DNA from: Opitutaceae bacterium
GTDB taxonomy: Bacteria > Verrucomicrobiota > Verrucomicrobiia > Opitutales > Opitutaceae
DNA length: 64,000 nucleotides
Assembly: GCA_015075305.1 (NCBI GenBank)
Contig: JABTUS010000009.1
Span: 62,001 to 126,000, forward strand
Direction: 5' to 3'
Both the position numbers and the translations under genes were made by a program. Numbering within the stretch: position 1 is the stretch's first letter; each line of letters opens with the position of its first letter. Shown one piece after another: positions 9,604-15,822 of this stretch. The notes under the pieces were generated by a model. The model saw nothing but the letters and a program-made list of their open reading frames with translations, did not search any database and had not been told where the DNA came from.

Positions 9604-9893
9604 GCTGGACTGAGCGCGCCGTTGCAGACTTGGCGGAGATTGTCCGTTAGTATCGGGAGGAAGAGAAAAGCGTCGAAGCCGCAAAGAAGGTTGGCGCGGC
9701 CATCATCGACCGAGTCGAGGTTCTTCAGACATTTCCCGACATTGGACCTCGATACCCCAAAAGGGATGGAGTGCATCGAGAAGTCCTACGCTACGACTTT
9801 CGAATTTTATATCGAGTGGATCGAGAGGCACGTTTGGTTCACATCGTACGCATTTGGCACGGGCGGCAGGATCCGACGTCGCTCGTTCTATAA
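9588..9893 (+). pseudogene. ParE/RelE-type toxin with in-frame TAG stop
   Basis: From the ATG at 9588 the frame reads MDFKLSWTERAVADLAEIVR, then a TAG at 9648-9650, then continues in the same frame to 9893. The second part has typical ParE features: VEVLQTFPDIGPRYP, HREVLRYDFRILYRV and VHIVRIWHGRQDP. A single nonsense codon after residue 20 therefore kills an otherwise complete ~100-residue toxin. The gene overlaps the antitoxin by 16 bases and ends 7 bases before the attC site. Confidence 0.8.
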
Positions 9894-9900
9894 AGCATGC

Positions 9901-9960
9901 GCCGAACCAGCCCCAGAGCCAACGGCCGCAAGCGGCCGTGGCTCATCTTGAACGTTCGGC
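9901..9960 (+). repeat. attC recombination site (cassette A)
   Basis: The 60-bp site has the full attC layout. R'' is GCCGAAC (9901-9907) and R' is GTTCGGC (9954-9960), perfect complements. L'' is GAGCCAACGGCCG (9916-9928) and L' is CGGCCGTGGCTC (9933-9944). These pair along their whole length except for one unpaired extra A in L'', the extrahelical base typical of attC sites. The loop is CAAG. Orientation agrees with the upstream toxin-antitoxin genes. Confidence 0.82.
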
Positions 9961-10101
9961 AAAGGCAATCCTTGCACTTCCAAGTTCGTTTCCCACGTTA
10001 GAAGCATGGCCACGCAAGTCATCTCATCTCTCCTTGCATTGCCCAAGCGGAAGAGATTGGAAATTGCTGAACGTCTGTGGCTTTCGGTCGCAGATGAGCT
10101 A

Positions 10102-11304
10102 GTGTTCTGTTGCTGAAATGACTAGACTTAAAAGTCGTTATCGTTCAACCTGCAAGCATGAGCAGGAAACCGACGATTCTGACGGTCACGGCAGACCAAC
10201 GTGGCGTTTTGGAGCGCTGGGTGGGTGCGCACGGTACGCCCCAGCAGGTGGTGAAGCGCTGCCGGATCATTTTGCGCAAGGCCGAAGGGCTGGACGATGC
10301 CACGATTGCGGAGGAGCTGGAGGTGAACCGGCACACCTGCCGGCTGTGGCGCCAGCGCTTTGTGTCCGCAGGTCCGCAAGGATTGTGGGACGTGGCGAAT
10401 GGCCGCGGGCGCAAGCCGCGCCGAGGGCTGGCGAAAAGGATCGTCGAAGCGACGCTGCACACGAAGCCGCCGGGGCGGACGCACTGGAGCGCGCGAACCC
10501 TGGCGAAGGCGCAGGGCGTGCATGCGAGCACAGTCGCGCGTATCTGGCAGGAGCATGGGTTGCAGCCGCACCGACAGGAGACGTTCAAACTCTCCCGCGA
10601 TCCACAGTTTGTGCCCAAACTGCTCGATGTGGTGGGCGTTTACCTCAACCCACCGCAAAACGCGGTGGTGCTCTGCGTGGACGAGAAAAGCCAGATTCAG
10701 GCGCTGGATCGCACGCAACCAGGCCTGCCGCTGAAGCGCGGTCGCTGCGGCACCTGGACGCACGACTACGTGCGCCATGGCACGACCACGCTGTTTGCCG
10801 CATTGAACGTGGCCGCCGGCAAGATCAGCGGCCACTGCTTCCCGCGCCACCGGCACATCGAGTTCCTGAAGTTCCTGCGACAAATCGACGCGGAATATGC
10901 CGAGGCGGACGAGCTCCATCTTATCGTCGACAATTACGGCACCCACAAACACGAGCGGGTGCAGCGCTGGCTCGCCCGGCGTCCACGCTTCAAACTGCAC
11001 TTCATTCCCACCAGTTCGAGCTGGCTCAATCTGGTGGAGCGCTGGTTTGCCGAACTCACCGGCAAGGCGGTGCGTCGCGGCAGCTTCTCCAGTGTTCCCG
11101 ATCTGATCAACTCGATCACCCGCTTCATCGAGCAATGGAACCAGGAGCCCACGCCATTTGTTTGGACCGCCAAGGCGGAGGACATCCTTGCCAGGATCGA
11201 ACGCTGTCGTCGCCGGCTCGAGGCCATCCAGCCCGGTTGCACCCGGCGAAAGCCGCGCAAGAAGGCCGCATGATATATGTATAGTCATTTCCGCGACAGA
11301 ACAC
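10102..11304 (+). mobile_element. IS630-family insertion sequence, complete
   Basis: The element is 1203 bp, flanked on both sides by the TA dinucleotide (10100-10101 and 11305-11306) that IS630/Tc1 elements duplicate. The terminal inverted repeats match closely: the left end reads GTGTTCTGTTGCTGAAATGA and the inverted right end GTGTTCTGTCGCGGAAATGA. It carries one intact transposase gene. The insertion lies inside an antitoxin gene of the cassette array, in the array's own direction. Confidence 0.9.
10158..11273 (+). CDS. IS630-family DDE transposase
   Basis: A 371-residue transposase with an N-terminal homeodomain-like/HTH region (DDATIAEELEVNRHTCRLWR, ~45-65), a winged-helix region (RTHWSARTLAKAQGVHASTV, ~107-126) and a C-terminal DDE_3 domain. 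The catalytic residues are visible: D175 in LCVDEKSQIQ, D258 in HLIVDNYGTHKH and E294 in SSWLNLVERWF. It is full length, with no frameshift, so the element may still be active. It cuts and pastes the surrounding 1.2-kb element at TA dinucleotides. Confidence 0.93.
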   Translation: MSRKPTILTVTADQRGVLERWVGAHGTPQQVVKRCRIILRKAEGLDDATIAEELEVNRHTCRLWRQRFVSAGPQGLWDVANGRGRKPRRGLAKRIVEATLHTKPPGRTHWSARTLAKAQGVHASTVARIWQEHGLQPHRQETFKLSRDPQFVPKLLDVVGVYLNPPQNAVVLCVDEKSQIQALDRTQPGLPLKRGRCGTWTHDYVRHGTTTLFAALNVAAGKISGHCFPRHRHIEFLKFLRQIDAEYAEADELHLIVDNYGTHKHERVQRWLARRPRFKLHFIPTSSSWLNLVERWFAELTGKAVRRGSFSSVPDLINSITRFIEQWNQEPTPFVWTAKAEDILARIERCRRRLEAIQPGCTRRKPRKKAA

Positions 11305-11422
11305 TAGACATGCCTGTGCCGCAAAGCCACCAAAAGTTGCTCAACACGCGCATGGCGAGCTTCCGCGCCGGCAAGAGCAAGCCAATCTCTCACGACGAGT
11401 TGATGCGCAGGCTTCGTTTTTC

Positions 11423-11499
11423 GTGAAGAGTCTCCCGGTTGAAGCGTTGCCTGAAGTTGAAGGCGACCTTCGTGCAGCGATCCAGCACTACTCAAACAC
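11423..11499 (+). pseudogene. N-terminal stub of a ParE-like toxin
   Basis: The GTG at 11423 overlaps the antitoxin stop. It encodes MKSLPVEALPEVEGDLRAAI then QHYS, the usual first helix of ParE-family toxins. After about 24 residues similarity stops and the sequence runs into the start of the GIY-YIG gene at 11500. The toxin C-terminus, the attC of this cassette and the upstream end of the next cassette are missing, as if deleted in one event. Confidence 0.65.
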
Positions 11500-12351
11500 A
11501 TGCCTTCAGCGACGATCAAGCTCTTCTTACCTTACGGGGATGCGAAGGGACTTCGCACGGCGGAGATCTCGAACTGGACGGGAAAGGCGCTCGCAGCTCC
11601 CCGCACCGAGCTTGATCGACTCCTTGCGCGCGAGGAATGCGAAAAGGCCGGAGTGTATGTGCTTACGGGCAGCGATCCCTTCACGAACGCGCCACGTGCC
11701 TACATCGGCGAAGCCGAGATCATCCGCGACCGGCTCAAGCAGCACAAGGGGAAGGAGTTTTGGGTCTCCGCGGTTGTCTTCGTGAGTAAGGACGAGAATC
11801 TCACGAAGGCTCACGTACGCTATCTCGAGAGTCGCCTTCTCTCGGAGGCCATGGAGATCGGTCGTTTCACGCTCGAACAGAATCTGCCTGGAGGTTCGAA
11901 GCTGCCCGAGTCCGACCGAGAAGACATGGAAGTGTTTCTTTCGCGCATACGACAGTTGTTGCCCGTCCTCGGATCGGATCTGCTGACTCCAATCGCAAAG
12001 GCTCCCACCAAGAGCCAAGCCGGTGGAGAACTCTTCTGCCGCATCAAAGACGCGGTGGCTCGGGGTCAACGCACGCCGGACGGATTCGTCGTATTCGATG
12101 GATCGACCGCTGTCCTGGAAGATCGCCCATCCGCTCAGCAGCGGCACCCCTTCGTTGTTACGCTTCGCAAGAAGCTGCTTGCCGATGGGGTTCTCGAGAA
12201 GGAGGGTGGATTCTTCGTCTTCAGGAAGGACACGGAGTTCTCCAGCCCGAGCGCGGCCGCGGCGGTCGTGCATGGCGGTGGCGCGAATGGGCTCACGGCA
12301 TGGAGGACCAAGAATGGCACGACTCTCAAGGAACTCGACGAGAGGGCCTGA
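11500..12351 (+). CDS. GIY-YIG nuclease-domain protein with DUF4357
   Basis: A 283-residue cytoplasmic protein. The N-terminal half carries a GIY-YIG-type nuclease core (GVYVLTGSDP, then AYIGEAEIIRDRLKQH, residues ~50-85, followed by a KAHVRYLESRLL helix with the conserved glutamate). The C-terminal part (SPSAAAAVVHGGGANGLTAW, ~245-280) is DUF4357, which commonly follows GIY-YIG or restriction-type domains. Its cellular role is unknown; nucleic-acid cleavage or binding is inferred from the fold. Its stop codon lies inside the R'' box of the attC at 12346, so it is the coding part of an integron cassette. The upstream end of that cassette is fused to a toxin stub. Confidence 0.8.
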   Translation: MPSATIKLFLPYGDAKGLRTAEISNWTGKALAAPRTELDRLLAREECEKAGVYVLTGSDPFTNAPRAYIGEAEIIRDRLKQHKGKEFWVSAVVFVSKDENLTKAHVRYLESRLLSEAMEIGRFTLEQNLPGGSKLPESDREDMEVFLSRIRQLLPVLGSDLLTPIAKAPTKSQAGGELFCRIKDAVARGQRTPDGFVVFDGSTAVLEDRPSAQQRHPFVVTLRKKLLADGVLEKEGGFFVFRKDTEFSSPSAAAAVVHGGGANGLTAWRTKNGTTLKELDERA

Positions 12352-12405
12352 CAACAGCATGCAGCGGTCGGCGCTGCGCGCCGCCGCTGAGGCTGAGCGT
12401 CAGCC
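12346..12405 (+). repeat. attC recombination site (GIY-YIG cassette)
   Basis: This site has a different stem from the other three but the same design. R'' is GCCTGAC (12346-12352) and R' is GTCAGCC (12399-12405). L'' is CAGCGGTCGGCG (12362-12373) and L' is CGCCGCCGCTG (12379-12389). L'' and L' pair fully apart from one extra T in L'', the expected extrahelical base. The R boxes carry GAC/GTC instead of the usual AAC/GTT, so recombination efficiency is uncertain. Confidence 0.65.
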
Positions 12406-12724
12406 AACTCGGGCCTCGCTGATAGAGTGCGACGTGGCAATTTCAGCACGTGCCAATCACACTACCACTCAAGTCGATGACGAAGGCCGACAAGTTGCGT
12501 GCGATTCCAAGGGCCAAGGGGTCAGTCCTTACATCAAGACCTAATTGACGCGGCACTTGCTTACCTGGCGATGCAGGATTGGGTTGGGCACTCCGCGCAC
12601 CCACGAACGATCAAGCCACGGATGAATTTGATTCGCAGCGGAGTCATAACCCCGCCAGCTTCACCCCATCGATGCCCCCGACGTCAGCTCAACTCCCCAG
12701 CCTCTTCCGCCGCTCCGCGGATTC
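12406..12724. other. Cassette-array segment without a recognisable gene
   Basis: About 320 bp between two attC sites hold no convincing gene. A short frame at 12477 (MTKADKLRAIPRAKG, then stop after 23 codons) looks like the start of a lost gene. The R'' box of the next attC does not match the R' at 12399, which suggests a deletion inside this segment. Confidence 0.4.
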
Positions 12725-12789
12725 GTTCAACCAGTCGCCAGACAGAGCCAACGGCCCCAGGCGGCCGTGGTTCATCTTGAACGTTGGGC
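12725..12789 (+). repeat. attC recombination site
   Basis: R'' is GTTCAAC (12725-12731, fits RYYYAAC) and R' is GTTGGGC (12783-12789, fits GTTRRRY). L'' GAGCCAACGGCC pairs with L' GGCCGTGGTTC, again with one extra A in L'' and one G-T pair. It is clearly the same family as the sites at 9901 and 13302. Confidence 0.75.
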
Positions 12790-12833
12790 GCAAGCCACCT
12801 TGACGAAGTCCCCATCACCCGCATCCTGATGCC

Positions 12834-13028
12834 ATGACACTCCTCGCGATCAAGCATGAGATGAAGCGGCTCAAGCCGCGCGAGCTGAGAGAGTTACAGT
12901 CGTATCTCATTCGCTTGCGCCACAGTACACCCGAGTGGAAACGTGCGACGGCAAAGAAGATTCGTGCTGTTCAAGCCGGGCGTTTCGTTACCGCTGAAGC
13001 TCTCGAAAAGCGTATCGCCGGTGAATGA
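12834..13028 (+). CDS. Small antitoxin-like protein (cassette-borne)
   Basis: A 64-residue basic/helical protein (MTLLAIKHEMKRLKPRELRE, ending in AEALEKRIAGE). Size, position directly before a toxin-like frame and an 8-base overlap with it point to an antitoxin. The cassette is well delimited: it starts at the R' box GTTGGGC and ends at an attC whose R'' is GCCCAAC, the exact complement. No strong family motif is visible, so the name rests on context. Confidence 0.55.
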   Translation: MTLLAIKHEMKRLKPRELRELQSYLIRLRHSTPEWKRATAKKIRAVQAGRFVTAEALEKRIAGE

Positions 13029-13295
13029 GCTTGCCCGCTTTCGTATTGTCCTCGAGGAGGAGGCGAGCGAGTTCGTCATTTGCCAGTCCGGGCGTAAACA
13101 AAGAAAGCTGCTGGATATAGCCTATGCGATTGCCAGAAGCCCTTTGCCGAGCCCGACTATATTTTGCCGGACGGTGACGGCCGTTCTATTGCACATGTCG
13201 CCACTGAAGGGTTCGTGTTCAGTTATTGGGTCGATGCCCCGGTCAAACGAGTAGTGATTGTCGAAATCGAACGAGAAGACGAACGAGAAGAATGA
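13021..13295 (+). pseudogene. Toxin-like gene with a frameshift
   Basis: From a GTG at 13021 the frame encodes VNELARFRIVLEEEASEFVI and on to YAIARSP. Near 13140 (a run AGCCCTTTG) the sensible sequence moves to another frame and continues as FAEPDYILPDGDGRSIAHV and on to VKRVVIVEIEREDEREE, with a stop at 13293-13295. One missing base explains this. The joined ~90-residue product has RelE/ParE-like size and strand pattern. The frame as it stands would run out of frame to 13254. A programmed frameshift is less likely because no slippery heptamer is visible. Confidence 0.65.
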
Positions 13296-13301
13296 AAAGG
13301 A

Positions 13302-13362
13302 GCCCAACCGGGCGCCAGAGCCAACGGCCTCAGGCGGCCGTGGCTCATCTTGAACGTTATCC
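13302..13362 (+). repeat. attC recombination site
   Basis: R'' is GCCCAAC (13302-13308), the exact reverse complement of the R' box (GTTGGGC, 12783-12789) that opens this cassette. L'' GAGCCAACGGCC (13318-13329) pairs with L' GGCCGTGGCTC (13336-13346) with one extra A. R' is GTTATCC (13356-13362). The next gene starts only five bases after the site. Confidence 0.8.
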
Positions 13363-13366
13363 GAAA

Positions 13367-13714
13367 ATGGCGTATTCTCCACGCAAGCTAGAGTTCCTCG
13401 AACGTGAGTGCCTCAAAGAGGCGAACCGCGCGATGCGTTCAGGCAAGATGAGCAAGGAGGCGTTTCTTAAGCTTCGAATTCAGACCTACTCGCCGTTGGA
13501 GCGACTCGTTGTTTTAGTCGGTGCTATCATCGCGGGCGGTTTCGCAGCATGGCTGTTTCTCGTGAAAGACTCCGCCATCGTGGCAGCAATCTTCGTCGTC
13601 TTGAGTCTTTTCCTGCTCCTCATAGCCGCATTCGGACGGCACTCCACTGTCGTATCCGTTTTGCACGCGATAGATACCCGGATCACAATGCAAATTCTTG
13701 ATGCCATCTTCTGA
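13367..13714 (+). CDS. Small two-helix membrane protein (last cassette gene)
   Basis: The ATG at 13367, directly after the attC, gives a 115-residue protein. The first ~40 residues are charged and helical (MAYSPRKLEFLERECLKEAN). Two adjacent hydrophobic segments follow at about 45-65 and 67-87 (RLVVLVGAIIAGGFAAWLFL and IVAAIFVVLSLFLLLIAAF), then a short tail. This is a typical integron-cassette hypothetical. No function can be assigned. The 850-bp TBDR duplication begins six bases after its stop, so this cassette has lost its own attC. Confidence 0.6.
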   Translation: MAYSPRKLEFLERECLKEANRAMRSGKMSKEAFLKLRIQTYSPLERLVVLVGAIIAGGFAAWLFLVKDSAIVAAIFVVLSLFLLLIAAFGRHSTVVSVLHAIDTRITMQILDAIF

Positions 13715-13719
13715 GCCTT

Positions 13720-14569
13720 GTGAGCGCAGCGGGCGTGAGACTCAGGGAAATTCCATGCCGTTGGTCCCTGCATTCGGGGCCGAGCACGTCCCGGCCATGC
13801 CTGTCAGAATCGGATGTCGGTGCCCACCCGCACGGCGAGTGGCGAGCTTGGCGTGATGTTGTTGTTGCTGTGCGCCAGGGAATAGTACTTCCGATCGAGC
13901 ATGTTCTCGACATTGAGCTGAAACCGGACGCTGGAGTTGAGCTTGAAGAACACGGCTGCATCAAGTCTGACAAACCCGGGCAGCGAAACCCGATTGTCGG
14001 CGGAGGCGAAGATGGCGCCACGATGGATGATGCCGAGTCCCGCGCCCCATTGAGCATTGAGATCGTAACGGCTCCACAGGGAGAAACTGTGCCGTGGCAA
14101 CTGGCCGAGACGCTGTCCCGCCTTGATGGTGGATGACTGTGTGGTCTTGATGCTTCCGTCCTGATAACTGTATCCGCCCACAATGCTCCAATCGCTGGTC
14201 AGGCGACCCGTGATGCCGAGCTCGATGCCCTTCGCACGCTGACCGTCCACGAGGATGGATTTAGTCGGATCCGAGGGGTCGGCAATCGCGACATTCCTGC
14301 GGTCGAGCTGATAGGCTGCGGCGGTGAGAATCAGGTCGGGACGATACTCCCATTTCGCGCCGATCTCGATGTTTTCAAAGCGTTCCGGATCGAGACTGCG
14401 GTTGGCGAGCGTGAGCGACGAAAGTTGCTCGCCGGCCCGCGGAACGAAAGTGCGGCTGTAGCTGGCGTAAAGGGAAAGGATGTCGACGGGTTTGAACACC
14501 GCTCCGACACGGGGGGAAATCTCATTGTCCCGATTCTCCACTTTCGATCCCGTGCGGTGATTGCGAAAG
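13720..14569 (-). pseudogene. Duplicated 3' part of a siderophore-type TonB-dependent receptor
   Basis: This segment matches 33210-34059 base for base in register (constant offset 19490, no gaps seen) with only scattered substitutions. It covers the C-terminal ~255 codons of the receptor at 33294-35456 plus ~84 bp downstream of its stop (13804). The translated part starts in KVENRDNEISPRVGAVFKPV and ends in VRVGTDIRF. There is no signal peptide, plug or upstream barrel, so it cannot be a functional receptor. The left border touches the last cassette gene; the right border is at GCGAAAG followed by unrelated sequence. Confidence 0.9.
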
Positions 14570-15291
14570 CTCAGCCAAAGGGGTCAAACTTCACTTTTCG
14601 CATAATTCAATCCCAAATGGGCATGAATACGCCTACGACTCCATCGGGAACCGTCAGTGGTCGAACAGCACCGGCCTCAGCGGGCAGCCGGACGGCGCTG
14701 ACTCGAGAGAAATGTGCCGCCCTTTCAGGGCTTTGTGTTTTCGGTTCACCCGTGAACCCATGGCGTTGCCATGGGTTGGGGATATGGCGCCCCTTTTGGG
14801 CTCCCGATTCCGACTCAGTCGCTCACCTCGAACCCATCGCTTCGCCATCGGCAGGGGTTGTATCGCCCCGTTGGGCTGAGGCATGCCAGTGCAACTTGAG
14901 GCCGCATTGTGCGATGCCGATGGGGAATTGAGCCGGCGGCGTCTTTTGATCGGCGTCGCCTGGGCACGACAGAGCGCGCCCCTCCATTCTTTTTTTGTGA
15001 GTACCGAAATCCGGCTTCCGCGAGAAGCGCTGACACGGCGCAATCGCTTGCTTCAAAGTGTGGCCTGCAAATAGCTTGGGCGGGACTCAGGAATCTGAAA
15101 CAAATAGCCCGGGCGGGGGGCCCGAGCCACACTTGGAGTCATTCTCATGGGGTAACCCCTATCCGTTGTGGTGGTCGAGATGACCTCGAATACTCCAAGA
15201 GGGGCACCGCCATTGCCGACTACAGCGGCCACGTATCGGCAGTTTGCCTACAATGGGCGTGGGGAATTAACCGCGGGCATCGTCCCTCGCC
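14570..15291 (+). pseudogene. Relics of an RHS/YD-repeat gene with inserted repeats
   Basis: Two short stretches read as YD-repeat protein: HEYAYDSIGNRQWSNSTG near 14624-14680 and TYRQFAYNGRGELTAG near 15226-15275. They lie in a region without an intact frame. Between them sit dispersed palindromic repeats (14715-14804, 14829-14879) and a third repeat type near 14961-14990. I read this as an RHS-family gene (large secreted or polymorphic-toxin-like protein) broken by repeat insertion. Only these fragments can be recognised. Confidence 0.5.
14715..14804 (+). repeat. Dispersed palindromic repeat, family 1
   Basis: The unit consists of TGCCGCCCTTTCAGGGCTTT, a ~20-bp spacer, the palindrome CCCATGGCGTTGCCATGGG (14757-14775) and a GCGCCCC...GGGCTC hairpin. 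The same order occurs at 35716-35806 and, inverted, at 52986-53073. A diverged palindrome (CCCATCGCTTCGCCATCGG) follows at 14829-14879. Confidence 0.7.
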
Positions 15292-15462
15292 ATGGCAGCC
15301 AGCGTCGCGATCAACGGCATCGTGGATCAGATTTCCTTTCCCAACAGGAGTCCTCGTGCATTCGCCCAGGTCCATCCGTTGATGATATTGTTCATCGCAC
15401 TGATTTTCGGCGGACTGCTCTGCTGGTACAGGACATTGAAACACCGCGGCAGTGCCCAGTAA
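15292..15462 (+). pseudogene. Small membrane-anchored frame, possible permease C-terminal fragment
   Basis: A 56-codon frame (MAASVAINGIVDQISFPNRS, then HPLMILFIALIFGGLLCWYR and a basic tail). One transmembrane helix followed by a positively charged end looks like the last segment of a transporter. No matching upstream sequence is present. It may be a relic or a short independent protein; I cannot decide. The following ~360 bp up to the next gene hold nothing I recognise. Confidence 0.3.
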
Positions 15463-15822
15463 GCGCACATCAATGCAAGTGCGCGCAGGACAAAGCCGAA
15501 ATCTGCTGTATCTGCCGATCGCCCGCATGGAGGAATGACAGCGACAGAGCAAGCTGGGGGAGGATTGTTTTCTTGGACTTGAGCCGTGGTTCAGTCGCAG
15601 TTCGCCTGCGTGGCAATCCTAGGATACCGGGACTTTTCTCAAGAAGGCCGGAGGATTGGATAGGGGAATCCTGATAGGATGGGAGTGTCGTCAGAAATCC
15701 ATCATCGGCTCTGTTCGTCCCCCGGTGCGGCGCCTCACTTCCACAAAATCTGCTTTCACCTCTCCACCGTGCGCCTCATTCACGCACCGGAAGCGTGTCA
15801 GCGTTCCCAGAGATCCCAGGCC

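Larger units (their letters stand above)
10006..11426 (+). pseudogene. Addiction-module antitoxin (Unstab_antitox type) split by IS630 insertion
   Basis: The left half (ATG at 10006) encodes MATQVISSLLALPKRKRLEI then AERLWLSVADEL. The right half (from 11307) encodes DMPVPQSHQKLL and continues to MRRLRFS, with its stop at 11424-11426. Removing the IS element and one copy of the TA duplication restores one frame of roughly 75 residues with the PF09720-like pattern (LPKRKRLEIAERLWLS, then VPQSHQKLLNTRMASF). The right half overlaps the start of a ParE-like toxin fragment by a GTGA junction. Confidence 0.8.

Noticed and set aside
9648-9650. In-frame TAG in the toxin considered as recoding (pyrrolysine or readthrough)
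   Set aside because: There is no sign of recoding elsewhere; other genes end normally at TAG (for example the GH95 gene). A simple nonsense mutation fits better.
9901-13362. Similar short repeats at several places considered as a CRISPR array
   Set aside because: Only three close copies, spaced by hundreds to thousands of bases with genes between them. The paired boxes fit attC sites instead.
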